Assembly (NCBI GenBank): GCA_003833135.1
Contig: QZLH01000186.1
Span: 43,192-90,624 of the forward strand
DNA from: Oehlia diaphana
Lineage: Eukaryota; Glomeromycota; Glomeromycetes; Glomerales; Glomeraceae
Direction of reading: 5' to 3'
Length of the DNA stretch: 47,433 nt
Positions 10,757 through 23,500 of this stretch are shown here, one piece after another (positions within the stretch are counted from its first letter, which is position 1; every line of letters begins with the position of its first letter). A program made the position numbers and the translations under genes. Under the pieces are notes generated by a model, which was not told where the DNA came from, made no database searches, and saw only the letters and a list, made by a program, of their open reading frames with translations.

Positions 10757-11851
10757 ATGATGGCAGCTGACGCAACTATTCTCGGCATACCTTTAAAGTA
10801 TGTCAGTTTGGTCACACTTTGCATTCAAAATAGTACGCTAGTAATCGTAATGCGTTACTCTCGACTTGATAAAGAGAATTTATATTATACTTCAACTGCC
10901 GTATTTTTATCAGAGCTAATTAAGCTCATTATCTGTCTCTATGTCGCTGGACGAAATCAAGTGCGTGAGACTGGACGACTTAGTATTCAAGATCTCTATT
11001 CTCAAATTTTTGCACCTGACGCATGGAAATTAATGATTCCAGCAGCTCTTTACACTATTCAAAATAATTTACAATATGTTGCCGTAAGCATGTTGGATGC
11101 TGCTACCTTTCAAGTTACTTATCAATTAAAAATCTTGACAACAGCTTTATGTTCTGTCATTATGCTCAAAACTTCTTTAAGCGGAATGAAATGGTTTTCT
11201 TTAGTCTTACTCACTTTTGGTGTTGCACTTGTTCAAATGCCAAGTAGCGATCATGTAAATTCAAATGAGGATGATGATGCGACCATGGAAAAAATTGTGG
11301 GTTTAGGGGCTGTAGCTGTAGCTTGCGTAATTTCTGGTATCGCTGGTGTATATTTTGAAAAAGTTCTTAAAAATTCTAAAGCTTCCGTATGGATTCGAAA
11401 TGTTCAACTTTCATTCTTTTCACTTTTCCCGGCTTTAATTATGGGAGTTTGGTGGAAAGATGGGGCAGGAGTTTGGAAAAATGGGTTCTTCTATAATTAC
11501 AATTATGTAGTTCTAGGAGCAATCGCCTGTCAAGCTATTGGTGGTATTATTGTTGCCATGGTCGTAAAATATGCAGACAATATTCTTAAGGGATTTGCTA
11601 CATCAATCTCAATTATTCTTAGCTTCCTCGCATCAGTTTATCTCTTTAATTTTATTGTTACTTCAACATTTTTGATGGGGGCTACACTTGTTTTAATTGC
11701 AACATATGTGTATAGTAAACCTGATCCAAAAAAAGAAATACCTTCAAATAATAAGGAAAAAGATGATGGGTATGGTTATGATTATACTCCTGCTAATAAT
11801 GTTAACGGAAACGGTTATACTTCCGTTGATGGATCTGAATCACAAGTTTGA
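10757..11851 (+). CDS. Nucleotide-sugar transporter, SLC35A (UDP-galactose/UDP-GlcNAc) type
   Basis: A 364-residue intronless reading frame starting ATGATGGCAGCT; the second ATG, three bases on, could also serve. It is a multi-span protein of the drug/metabolite transporter superfamily, with about ten hydrophobic segments. The family signature YTIQNNLQYVAVSMLDAATF starts at residue 99 and runs on into QVTYQLKILTTALC. The second hallmark, ADNILKGFATSISIILS, surrounds residue 277 and carries the LKGFATS motif. Family members sit in the Golgi or ER membrane and exchange a UDP-sugar for UMP, feeding glycosylation and possibly cell-wall chitin or glycan synthesis. UDP-galactose and UDP-GlcNAc carriers are too alike to separate here. 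The C-terminal tail is hydrophilic (GYGYDY, NVNGNGYTS). Lack of introns contrasts with the neighbouring genes. Confidence 0.93.
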   Translation: MMAADATILGIPLKYVSLVTLCIQNSTLVIVMRYSRLDKENLYYTSTAVFLSELIKLIICLYVAGRNQVRETGRLSIQDLYSQIFAPDAWKLMIPAALYTIQNNLQYVAVSMLDAATFQVTYQLKILTTALCSVIMLKTSLSGMKWFSLVLLTFGVALVQMPSSDHVNSNEDDDATMEKIVGLGAVAVACVISGIAGVYFEKVLKNSKASVWIRNVQLSFFSLFPALIMGVWWKDGAGVWKNGFFYNYNYVVLGAIACQAIGGIIVAMVVKYADNILKGFATSISIILSFLASVYLFNFIVTSTFLMGATLVLIATYVYSKPDPKKEIPSNNKEKDDGYGYDYTPANNVNGNGYTSVDGSESQV

Positions 11852-12395
11852 TTGGAAATTATTTTCTTTTTTTTTTTAAATCACACCCATATATACAGAA
11901 AAAATTCCCAACCATTCTTCTTCAGCTTCAAAAAATCGAAGTAACGAAACATTCGATAAAAAAAATCATAATCGACTCTTCAAGTTCTTTTTTTTCCCTG
12001 TTTTAACTATTATAGATTTACATGTATAATATAAGTTTGATAATTTTTTTACTTTGTAGATTTATAATTATTGTTATATAATAATAGCTTATTATAAATC
12101 TAAGATTTTTTATAGTGTATATTAAATTACAATACAAAGTTAAACTTTTTGATTTCTATTTGTTCTATAATATAACGCTGACTTGAACTTTTTAATTTCT
12201 ATTTATTCTATAATAATTAAAGGGGGGGGGGGATTAGATTGATTAATTATATTATTTTAATTAAGGGTCGCTGCAAATTTCATAAATGATAATTTGTAAA
12301 TAGTTAAGTTCAAAAATAAACTAACTTATAGGCTATGAAAATATAATAAATTAAATAAATTAATATTCTCTTTTATACACTATATTTGATATATT
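11852..12395. other. Convergent intergenic region
   Basis: The two flanking genes end towards each other. The segment holds T-rich and A-rich runs that would suit 3' ends of both transcripts. There is an uninterrupted run of 11 G at 12222-12232, which is striking in such AT-rich DNA. A related TTTCTATTT-TTCTATAATA word occurs at about 12153 and 12197. I see no gene. Confidence 0.6.
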
Positions 12396-13510
12396 TTATA
12401 AATAACCTGATGTTTTAATCAATTTTAATATTCTTTCTTCGAGATCAAATAAATGAGCATCATACGCATTTGGTGCTATAGTTCTAAGTGCAGATGCAAG
12501 GTTAAGTAAATATTCACTGTTAGGTCCACTTGGACCTAATGAAAATAATAATAATAATAATTCAATATTGTAATTAATAAGTCAAGAAAGAATGAGACAA
12601 TTATAAAATAATTACCAATGCATTCATATATTTTCTGAGCCAACAAATCCAAAGAAGTTGGTCCAACATATTCCTCATTTTTGGTTGTAGCAATATATAC
12701 TATCGCCTAATAGGAGAGATGTTAAAACAAAAGAAAAGGTTGGAATGCTTTTAAATTAATTTTAAGAAACTGATAAAGATGACTAATATCCTACATTTTT
12801 TATAATGGGCTCTTCTTTTTCTAATTGATATATATCCAAATAATGTATAGTGTATCCATTCTATAAAGTAAATAAATTAGCATTTATCTACAAAAATTTT
12901 GTACAAACTCAAAAATAACAAACCTTCTCTCGATAATCCAGATAATCCATCACTTCCTTAACATCTTTCTTGTTGATTTTGTATGCGACACCCCAAGTAA
13001 CATCATCTTCTTTATGAACGTGCTAGAAAATTCGAATAAATTAGGGAAGTTTATATACATACATATATATATTTTTTTACAATTGATTAAAGTCTTATCC
13101 TACATAATCGTTAAGTAATTTCCATTCCTCAATTGGGATTAAAGTCACAACTCGACCAGGATTTTCTACAGTTCCTCGATGGTCTGTACTTCGCTAAAGA
13201 ATGATAATTAATCGTACAAAGAATAAGAAATAAATTAAAATAAAGCTACCGAAACAAATTTAATTAAAAGGCGATAGTATATACCTGCCAAAACCTTCGA
13301 ACATATCCTTTAATAAAACCCGGCATTCTGAGTGAATAATTCTTTAGTATACAGTGATCCTCACAAGAATAAAACAAAATATAACACTAACTTTTCTTCA
13401 TATATAGGTGGTGGCTTCCAAATTAGAGAACCATAACCGAATATCCAACATTCTGTATTATCAGTTTCTTCTGAAATGTTCTTTATTGTCATAACTTCAT
13501 TAGAAATCAT
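12396..13510 (-). CDS. Glutathione-specific gamma-glutamylcyclotransferase (ChaC/GCG1 family), seven exons
   Basis: The spliced product is 215 residues. Exons in coding order: 13392-13510, 13285-13327, 13104-13193, 12924-13022, 12795-12860, 12616-12706 and 12396-12535. The glycine-rich substrate loop FGYGSLIWKP is at 24-33. It is followed by GFIKGYVRRFWQ, the family block STDHRGTVENPGRVVTLIP (56-74), WGVAYKI, and LDYREK at 112-117, whose Glu116 is the expected catalytic acid. The C-terminal part includes YVGPTSLDLLAQKIYECIG and NSEYLLNLASALR. ChaC enzymes cleave cytosolic glutathione into 5-oxoproline and Cys-Gly. Length equals the usual 180-240 residues and all key motifs are intact. The upstream reading has no in-frame ATG, which fixes the start. 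It shares a 148-bp start-to-start gap with the Hel2-like gene. Confidence 0.94.
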
Positions 13511-13658
13511 TGTTTCCAAGAAAATCTCCGAGTGTATCCCGCATGTGATTTATTGGTAATCATCTACATGTGTCAAATTTAATAATTTATTGTTTTTATC
13601 CGGATCGATTTTTTATCACAATAAAATTTCCATTAATTTTAATTTCATAATAATTTCA
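13511..13658. promoter_or_regulatory. Compact bidirectional promoter
   Basis: Only 148 bp lie between the start codons of the ChaC gene (-) and the Hel2-like gene (+). Both promoters and both 5'UTRs must fit here or overlap coding sequence. No clear TATA box is visible; the segment contains GC-bearing words (CATGTGATTTATTGG, TCCGGATCGATT) in otherwise AT-rich DNA. Confidence 0.5.
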
Positions 13659-16600
13659 ATGTCTACCACATCAAACTCGACTGATATACAAACCGTCTCA
13701 GGTACTGGTCCTGAACGTCCTGAACGATCTAACAGAGAACAGCGCCACTATAATGATCATAGACCACGAGGAGGACGAGGACGAGGTCGAGGTCGAGGTC
13801 GAGGTCGAGGTCAAGGTCGAGGTCGAGATCGTCCTTATAATCATTTTGATAGACATTCGTCGAACCATCGAGAATATAATTCAAGCTCTAGTCAAAATTC
13901 AAGAAGCTCTGCAGCTACTAGACATACTTTCTCTAATTCGAACGAAAATTCCAATTTAAATGATAATTCTCATTCGGACGAGAATTCTAATTTGAACGGA
14001 AATATTAATTTGAACGAAAATGATTCTCTTTCTCCAGTTCCCTCAAATGAATCCGTTTGTTTTATCTGCGCAAACCCCGTTATATACTATGCTGTTTCGG
14101 AATGTAACCATAAATTTTGTCACTTGTGTTCATTGAGGATAAGAGCATTATATGAAAATAAGAATTGCGCTTATTGTAAGGTAATGATAAAGATTGATTA
14201 TTTATTTAACGTCAATTTTCATCATAATATCCAGAATTAATTTTGATGATATATTTAGACTGAACAAGATAAAGTTATCTTTACTCGTAAACATGATAAA
14301 GAATTCCAAGATTTTAAGAAATCTGATATTCCATACTTTGACGAGGATTTGAATGCTTATTGTGAGGATCAAGAAATGCTTGATGATATAAAGTTACTAT
14401 TGAAATATAATTGTCCATATTCGAACTGTGACGTGTCTTGTGAAGGATGGCCGGAATTAAAGCGACATATTAATGATTATCATTATTTAATGTTATGGTA
14501 TGTTAATTTATATTATAATAAAGTTATAAATTGTATGGTTTTAATTTTAATATTAACATAAACATTTTTGAAATACTATAAATTTTAGTGATATCTGCAT
14601 TCGACATAAAAAGATCTTTTCACATGAACATTCTCTTTTCAATAATAAAGATCTTGATAAACACTTTAATGAAGGTGACGAAGATTCGGGGTTCAAAGGG
14701 CATCCTGAATGTGAATTTTGTAAAAGACGCTTTTATGGAGATGATGAACTCTATGAACATTGCCGTGATAGGCATGAAGAATGCTTTATTTGCATAAGAG
14801 CTGGTATAAGACATGGTTATTATCGCGACTATAATTCATTAGTATGTATTATATGTTTAATTAATATCTTAAATCTTGGGTTATTTACATATAATTTATA
14901 GTTTCTATCTTTTTTTTTTTTTTAGGAAGGTCATTTTAATTCGGAACACTATCTTTGTCAAGATAAAGAGTGTTTAGAGAAAAAATTTATTGTATTTGAA
15001 ACAGAAATTGATTTAAAGGCTCATGAAGTAGGTTTTTTTTTTCAAAAAAAAAAAATGAAATATTTAAATAATATTTCTAATGTTATTATGACTTTTTAAT
15101 ATAGGTCAAAGTTCACGGAACTAATTTAAGTGGACAAAGAGCTAAACATGAAGCAAGGAAAATTGGGCATATTTATGCCAATAGTTACGCAGATACACAT
15201 CCACGACGGCGAAGAAGTCGTGAGAGACAGGTAGGAATTATAGACAAACCGTACTTATCATTTTTTTTTTTTTTGAGTTGAATCAATGAACATTTTAAAT
15301 GAGTCATTGATGCTTTTTAATATTTTTATCTAAGATCTAAAATTTAAATAATTTTGTGTAGTCGGAGAGGCGGGCAGATGACGACGAGGTTGTACAAACT
15401 GTAGTTGAAGAAATTTCACGTCAAACTCAAAATCTTAATCTAGATTCCACTCCCTCTGCTGTCAACGGTACGACTGTTAATGCTAGAACAACAACAAGAC
15501 CACCTCCAGGTTTCGGTGCTTTGTCTCCTGATGAAGTGATCGGATCAGCGAATGAATCACCAGAAAGTGAGGTGCAATTACGTAATGCTTACACACCACC
15601 TCGCATACGGGAAGAAGATTTTCCTACACTAAGTGATGCAATGGGGGTTAGCATGAGTAATAATTCAGGTGCCATTAAAAATTACAGTGAAAGAGTAAAG
15701 CAAAATAAGCCTGTTGATAAACCTAAACCAGTTGATAAACATAAACCTGCTGATAAGCCTAAACCCACTGCTAATAAGCCTAAACCCACTGCTGATAAAC
15801 CTACACAAACGGTTGCAAGTAGTAGTCGAAGTGAAACTTCCCCAACTCCACCTTATTCTTTACAACAACCACCAATGTTTGAGTCTACAAAAAAAAGAAA
15901 TAATTATGCCTTTCCTCCTTTACCATCTATGAGCCATTCAACTTCTACGTCAAATAGTAGCAGTAGCACTAATGCCTTAAACTACAGAGAAAAAGCCTTG
16001 TCTAGTTTTGAAAATTCAAATTCAAAGTATATATAAATAATTTTTTTTTTTTCCTTGTTCTTTTTCTTTTCCACTTCATTTTATTGTATACGTTTCTAAC
16101 CATTCAATGAAATTTCAGTTCTCGTAAATTAGTCTTGCACCAACGTGTTTTCGAACTTTTATCCAAAGATTCCGCCAAAATGGATGAATTTAATTCGATA
16201 ACTGAATTATACAGTGACTCCTCATTTCTTAGCGCACATTCATACGTTGAATCATTATTGGAGCTGTTTAACAGAAAAGGGGATGTCGGTAAAGTCGTAA
16301 ATGGTATGGTAGAAGTATTGGAAGATGAGAAGAAGAAACAAGAATTATTAAGAGCATGGAATGATCATAAAGCTAAGGTAATCATTTGTGAATTATATAA
16401 TTTTCGATTTTATATAATTCTTGTAACAATAATATTAATTTGAAATTACTGGTTACAGCGTACTACTAGCGATTTTCCTGCTTTAGAACCAGTAAATTCT
16501 ACACAAAATAATTCTAAACCAAATATTATGACACCTCCTTTAAGTAAACCATCACCTCGTGTATTAGTAATTAAATCTTCAACTACTCGATCTGGTGGTA

Positions 16601-17112
16601 CAAAATCAAGTAGTGGACCTCAAGTTTGGGATAAAATTGCTGCTATTGCTGCATCCCGTGAATCCAAAAAAAATAATTCTTATCCTTCACTTGCAGCTTC
16701 AGCTAGTACTTCTAATAATGATCTTTGGAAAAACTCTTCTCCAAAATTCGTCCAATCCTCTCCACGTAGGGAATCTCCTTCATCTAGTGTAAATAATTCT
16801 TCAAATACTTCATCATATACAACCGCTTTTGTCAGAGGTAGACCTACTAAAGCTGAAAATGATGAGTTTCCTGAATTACCTATAAATTCAAACTCTTCTT
16901 TTTCACAACAAAGAATCAAAAAGAACGGATCAGAAAGCAATGCATGGGGACAAGGAGGATCATCTGCATCTGATAATAACAAGAATGAAAATGATAGTGA
17001 GGATGATTCTTCATACAGTGAAAGTACAAAAGATGGAAACAAAAAGAAGAAGCAAAAGAAACAGAAAGGCAAAAATGTCATATTTCATCTTGGTCCGAAA
17101 AATTACCAATAA
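13659..17112 (+). CDS. RING/C2H2 zinc-finger E3 ubiquitin ligase, ZNF598/Hel2 family, eight exons
   Basis: The spliced product is 939 residues, close to human ZNF598 and longer than yeast Hel2. Exons: 13659-14180, 14259-14497, 14589-14841, 14926-15027, 15105-15230, 15362-16026, 16119-16377 and 16459-17112. After an Arg-Gly repeat region (about 35-60) comes a C3HC4 RING: C134, C137, C149, H151, C154, C157, C170, C173. The linker block with DEDLNAYCEDQEM and several C2H2-type fingers follow (CPYSNCDVSCEGWPELKRH, then CEFCKRRFYGDDELYEHCRD, then CFIC and CQDKEC). A helical C-terminal block runs from RKLVLHQRVF to LLRAWNDHKAK. The low-complexity tail has repeated FP-x-L motifs and a Lys-rich end. 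The family ubiquitinates uS10/uS3 on collided ribosomes, starting ribosome-associated quality control. All zinc ligands of the RING are present. Splice phases all match. Confidence 0.92.
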
Positions 17113-18710
17113 TTGTTAAGTTCTCGTAATTTAGTAATTGATTTTCATATAATCAATCAAAATATTTAAAAGTTCTTTGATGTATTTGTAATTGTTTATC
17201 TGTATTTTTTAAAAAAAAAAGTTTTTTTTTTTTATAAATATAGAGTACCTTTTCTTAACTAAAATATATTATTGTAATAAGAATCTTTTAAAAATTATAC
17301 CTTGAAACAATAAAGCAAAGCATTTAAAAGGTATGGTTTGTCCACTTATTCAATAATGTTTGATTTTCGATTACGAAATAATGAAGTTTAGATAATTAAC
17401 ATAGAGTTTCAACATGAGCGAGCATCTTATACGCGTCAGTCGCGTCACGTTTTATACTAAAAATTTTGGTTATATTATCAAGATCTACATGATGACATGA
17501 AATATGCGTTCGGTTTAAAAGCTATTGTTTAATGTTAAATTTAAAGAGTTTAGTGGTGGTTAAATTCGTGGTGACATGATCTTAGTCATGATCTTGTTGC
17601 TTCCTAGAGTTGACTTTTAGCGACCTTCTCATGCTTCTCATGGCATAAAAATTAAAGAGTATTATGAATTAGGGAGTAGAACTTCTAAAAAACGACGAAA
17701 ATACGATTGAAAGGAAATTCACGATCGTTAACCATCGATTCCCTTATTTTCTTTTTTATTTTTTTCGAATTTCTCCAATATATATACACATATAAAGTTA
17801 TAAACCATGTTTAGGTCTGTATTTGCATAGATGATATGATATAATCATCATACATACATACATATCAAATACTAATGAAAATAAATGGTTTACTCGACTT
17901 GATAGATACTATTTTAAGTGAAATTGGTTATGTTGAGATGTACTTTTGGTTATCTTACTCTTTAAATAAATTAATGAATAATATAAATTTGTCAGGTACA
18001 TAATACTACTGTATGATGCATCACGTAACATTCTATTGTTATTCCCATTAATTTAAATAATCCCATCACAACTTAAAGACTGATGTCCGGTGACATTCAC
18101 TACAGGTGAACTTTAAAAGAAATACTTACATATATATACCAGGGTTATCACTAAAAATTTAATATAACTTTATTAGATCAATAATTTAGAGAGATGAAGA
18201 AAAAAAAAACAGAGAGAAAAATTTTTTGATATGAAACCGACCATAATAATGAATTATAAATTAAATTATAGAATTAATACTTTGTAACGACCCCAAGAAA
18301 TTCTCGTAATTTGTAAAAATAACTTCATATAATAATTCTTCAATTCTCACATCAATATGTTGAGAGAAACTTTTTTACTGGGGATTATTCACAAATATTC
18401 ACGTGATTTTAACAATGGGATGATGTGTCACAAAAACGTAATGATACCGAATTGAGTCATGAAAGCCTACGTTTAATATGGATTTGAAAGGAAAATCTTA
18501 TTAAACTTAAATTTGGCCATTGTTGTAAATTATTTAAAAAAGCTGTCATTATTTAGGTATCGACAACTAATTTAGTCTATCTAATCTAATATAAAATAAA
18601 CGAACGGGGGAATGAACGGAATGATTTAATTATGCAAGTAAAGTTAAAAATAAATTAAGATTTCTTTTTTTTTTTTTCTCTTGTTTTCCTATAATGAAGA
18701 ACAAGTCATC

Positions 18711-18712
<2 letters not shown>

Positions 18713-18745
<33 letters not shown>
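18713..18745 (+). repeat. (TAA)n microsatellite
   Basis: About eleven consecutive TAA units, uninterrupted. Confidence 0.9.
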
Positions 18746-18748
<3 letters not shown>

Positions 18749-19752
18749 TATATAACGATAATAGGAAAGGATTCATTTATTTTTTCTTTAAATAAAAGCA
18801 TTGATATGTATATTTCGGGAATAAATCAATTAGTAAATTCGCGAAATGTACAATAATCCATTTCAACTTATTAATTTAGATCCAAAAAGTTATTTTTTTC
18901 ATTATTTTATTCTAAAAAGCGAAAGATTTATTATCGCGTTACAAAAATACAAATATGCAAGTTACAATATGCAAGTGAAATGTTTTTTTTTATTAATAAA
19001 AGTACATTAATAACATTAATAATGTTTTTATTTATTATTTAATAATGCTTTATGTAATCTTTTATTAAAGATTGAACTGTACCGTATAAAGTTAAAAAAA
19101 AAAAAAGGATCCCGAATCTATTAAATATAAATGATATCAATGAGAAGTTTTAGATCGTTATTTAATTAATTTTTTTAATGATTATTAATGATAAAATTAA
19201 ATAAGGTTAATTCAATTTTAGTAACGCGAAAACGGATCGGAAAAAGGTTTCTTTTTTATTTAGTTCCGAAAATTCCGATTTTATGATTATCTTTTTAAGA
19301 ATTTCCCCCATTTCCCACGCAATATAAACTTATTTAATAATTAAAAGATGAATAATATTTTTTAATAGAACGCGAAATCGGATAATCGGATAAAAGTAGG
19401 AAAAAAAAAGGTTAGATAATGTTGTACTCTTGACTATTTTCGTTAATATTTATGAATGAAAAAAAAAAAAAAAATTAAAGTTGTATGTAGAACAATACAT
19501 TAAAACTTTGTTCCCGAAAGTTTTTCTAATAATTGTGTTTAATTTTCTTTTAGGAGTTAGTTAATATGTGTCTATGTGATATTATGATATTATTGTGTTA
19601 TATAAACTAATTAAATAATCACTAAATTTAACAGAGGTTTGACTCAGTGAAATACGCAATAATGAAGATTACTAAATTATTTAATTTAGTTTTTTTTTAA
19701 TTTAAACAAAGAGAACGCGTTAAATGGGCTACGACTCCATATTTAAATACAT

Positions 19753-19804
19753 GGGATTTACAACAGGGATTTGCAACAGGGATTAGCAACAGGGATTTGC
19801 AGAC
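19753..19804 (+). repeat. 13-bp tandem repeat, four copies
   Basis: The units read GGGATTTACAACA, GGGATTTGCAACA, GGGATTAGCAACA and GGGATTTGCAGAC, a small minisatellite with one or two substitutions per copy. Confidence 0.9.
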
Positions 19805-20427
19805 AAATAACCAACCCTTGATTAAAAAAAACAAAAAAAATTATAAATTATAAACCTTTTATATACAGTACATCGGACTAATTAAGGGTCGATTTCGAAA
19901 GTCGTAGACCTATTGGTATAGTATGACTTCGGATAAGATTTTGTTTAACGTGGACATGGGTAGATTATGTGATTTAAAAGGGTTAATCATGTTACAATGT
20001 TATATTAACGTGAAATTACAATTTTTTTTTGCCGGAATTACAGAATTAAATAATTAAAAATTTTGGCCTCTCATGGATGATTTAATAAAAATTCGGATAT
20101 ATTAATTATAGATAATAGATGATTTATACTGTACTATTTGTAGAATAACTCAATAAAATTAAAAAATTTTTTTTTTCAAAGTTACTGTATGCTTTTATAA
20201 TAAAATAAATTAACATGATTGGTTTGTTCGGAAAATGTTTGAGATTTTTATAGATATTTTGCCGAGACACTAGAATGGTAGAACCAATAATTTTATACTT
20301 TAAAGACACCAATAATAAAATTTGTTCTTTATAACACGAATCTCATCATTTTTAATTATTCAGCAGGTTGCATACTTAGCAGTGCATCATACGATAAATA
20401 TGTCCGGAGACTATCATTAATCTTGAC

Positions 20428-20548
20428 TAAAATTATTGCAAAATTTTAGCGGAATTTGAAATATTTAATGTTGGTAGAATTAACTAGGCTGAAATTATCG
20501 TAAAATTTTAGCGGAATTTAAAATATTTAATGTTGGTAGAAATTAACT
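20428..20548 (+). repeat. Tandem duplication of about 61 bp
   Basis: Both copies contain AAAATTTTAGCGGAATTT followed by AATATTTAATGTTGGTAGAA and TTAACT, with only a few substitutions and one inserted A, pointing to a fairly recent local duplication. Confidence 0.85.
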
Positions 20549-23500
20549 ATAAAGCATTAAATGATTGTCACGAAATGCTCTAAATGTCAGATGACATACG
20601 CAGGTAACGCAGCTGTCGTAGCAAGTGCTTTCTATTATAAATTTTACAACATAAATCACCACTAACACCCCAAACATTTTTTTTTTTCAAACATTTAGAC
20701 CTGAATAGCATTTTTAAACATAAAAAAATAGTGAAAGAAATCAAAACTCAAAAATAATATGACTGAATAATCACCTGATAAGTAACATTGCAATTCTATT
20801 GGCTGTGCGATATGCCAGCTTAAAGGTTAGCTTTGTATTTCGAATATATATATATTCAAGTGAAAATTCGAGTATTTTATGAAAAATTGATAATCTTGGT
20901 CAATTCCCTGAGAATAAATGTTAAAGTAAAGTGTCTTTTTTAAACAAATTTGAAAAAAAAAGATCTTTATCAGTTTATTCGGACGAAATTTTTTATAGAA
21001 CACTTTTAATGAGATTACGCAAAGGAAGAATAAAAAAAAAATAAATAAATAAATAAATAAAAATCCCGTGTTACCAGATAATAATCTTTATTTGGATACA
21101 AATCATAATTTATTTGATATTTTTCCGAATATTCTCAAATCTAATCTAAACAAAGAAAAAAATTTTTTTTTTTTGTCACCATATTACAAAGACCCAAAGA
21201 ATGAGAATATGAGGGGGTTTTTTTTTCGATTTTTACCCAGAGTTTTCACCGGAATTTTTTATTTTCCGAATTTTGCCGGACTTTTCCAAGTTAATACCTA
21301 TAGAATTAAAAAAAAAAAGACCTTTGACCCCCTGTTTTATTTATAACAAGGTTTACCGATCTTTTTTTAGTCAATTCATGGTAATGTTCATTTCTTCCAA
21401 AAAAGTTTTAAACCATTCACGCGATATTTTCTTTTCTCGGGATTAAGAAAAACAAAGATGTATAATAAATATAGTTTTTTTCACAACATACAATGAATTA
21501 AAAATGTTTCATATAGATATATATATAACATTTAAATAAAATATATATAATATGATATAGCATATATATTTATGTTGTTTTTAGTGTTTGCAAAAAAATA
21601 AACTTGTTTTATTTTTATTTTTATTTTTTTTTGATAAGCTTAGAATTTATTTATATTGTACAACTTAAAAACAAAGGGAAATGACAAAGGTCAAAAATTA
21701 CTACAAAGGACGAAACTAATAAATAATACAGTAAATAATTGAAACGTTATTCTAATAAATGATACGTAATCAACATATTCGCCGTCCCAATAAGAAAACA
21801 AATATTAATATAAACAAAAGTTATAATGGACGTACGAAATAAATTGGTATTACTTACATATCCACGTACTGCGCTTATTAATATAGGAAAGTCGAGATTT
21901 TAATGAAATTCTTTAATTGGAAATTTAATGCAAGTCCGAATAATCAACTTTAATTTTCTGATTGTAATATATTGATAAGCGTAAAATCGGGATTAAAACT
22001 CCGTCTATTAATTTGAACTGAAAAAAGTTAAATTATAAAAGAATTTAATTAAACTTAGTCATTTAAGGATTTACAAAAACAAATAATAATAAAATAGTAC
22101 GTCTTACGATAACGTATTTGTGTTTAAAAATTTGCAGAAATTTTAAATTTAAGCTCTGTTACATGGAAGGTGGTCCAATCATTTTCTTAATTTTTTCCCG
22201 CCATTTTTTTTATGATTTACATCAACAGTATCAACAGTGTATGCAAATGAAGTTTAAAAAAATTTTGAATTAAGGAAACTCATACCTGCATCTCATAAAA
22301 AAGTAAGTAGGGAGAAAAAAATATTTAAACAAGTTAATATCAAGTTTTTATTAGTAAAAAAAAATTTAGCCGTATCAGGTATAATATAAACAATTGTTTG
22401 ACTTTTGAATACGGGGCTTCCCGTTGTGTGAAAAATAATATTGTGTACTACTTTCTGTGAAGTACAAAATATATATGCATTGGATATTATCACCTAAAAA
22501 AAGAGGGTACTCACCCTTATTATCTCTGTGATATGTCTCATATAACACATGTCCATATATCATTCATCTCTTTTGATGTACGACTAAGCGAAACCACCTA
22601 ATTAAACTTGTCGAAATTTTAATATAATATTTTGGATAACAAAAGGTCATGCAAATTTATTCAATTTAAAACAAATATATATATATATATTAAACTGCAG
22701 AAGTAACTCCATACGAGAGTGAATCTATCGTTTGATACCATAACACGCATAATGCTGTTACTCAGCTGTCATTTTTTTTTTTTTTATTTTTTTTCATGAG
22801 TTATAAACACAATACAATTGAATATTTTCACGAGGTAAATTCTATTATACTAATGAATTTTTAATTTTCCGAGTTTAATATAGTACATGATCGTGCATAT
22901 AATAAACTTAAAATAATATTACCATAATTTCTTTTTTACTTTGAATACATATTTAGAAAATAAGGATGATGTAATTTCGTTGCATGGGGTTTCAGTTGAT
23001 AATTATTTAATTATTTGAACACATGTTTAATGTATTTAATGATCGGTTATGCTGCTGCGAGGACAGAAAACCATTAAAGTAATAAACAAGAGCACATTGT
23101 ATACGGTTTCGATTAACATTTTCATATGTAAATTCATAAAATCGAAAAAAATATTTAGGTAAATAGCAAATAAATATTTAAGGATCTACAATTTTCACGC
23201 CGAGTTATTATTATTAACGAAAATATTTAGTGATAAGAATATTATTAATTGGTTTAAAGTTAATTATCTATGAATTAAATCGATCAATTATAAGAGTTAC
23301 CTTGATCAGATTCAAATTTTGTGTTCGGATTTTCCGCATATTTTAATAAATTTTATTAGTGATACTGATATATAATTGGTTTAATATACTTTTACTTATA
23401 TGCGTTGATTATTAATATATAATTTCACTGCATAATTATAATAATAATTACCGAGATAATAATTTATTTATTTCAAAATAAATTTTATCACTAACAATAA

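Noticed and set aside
16680..17081. 133-codon minus-strand open frame
   Set aside because: Mirror of the Ser/Lys/Asp-rich tail of the Hel2-like protein; Phe/Leu/Glu-rich shadow.
21068..21346. 92-codon open frame in the gene desert
   Set aside because: No ATG at its head in a good context, low-complexity Phe/Lys composition caused by A and T runs.
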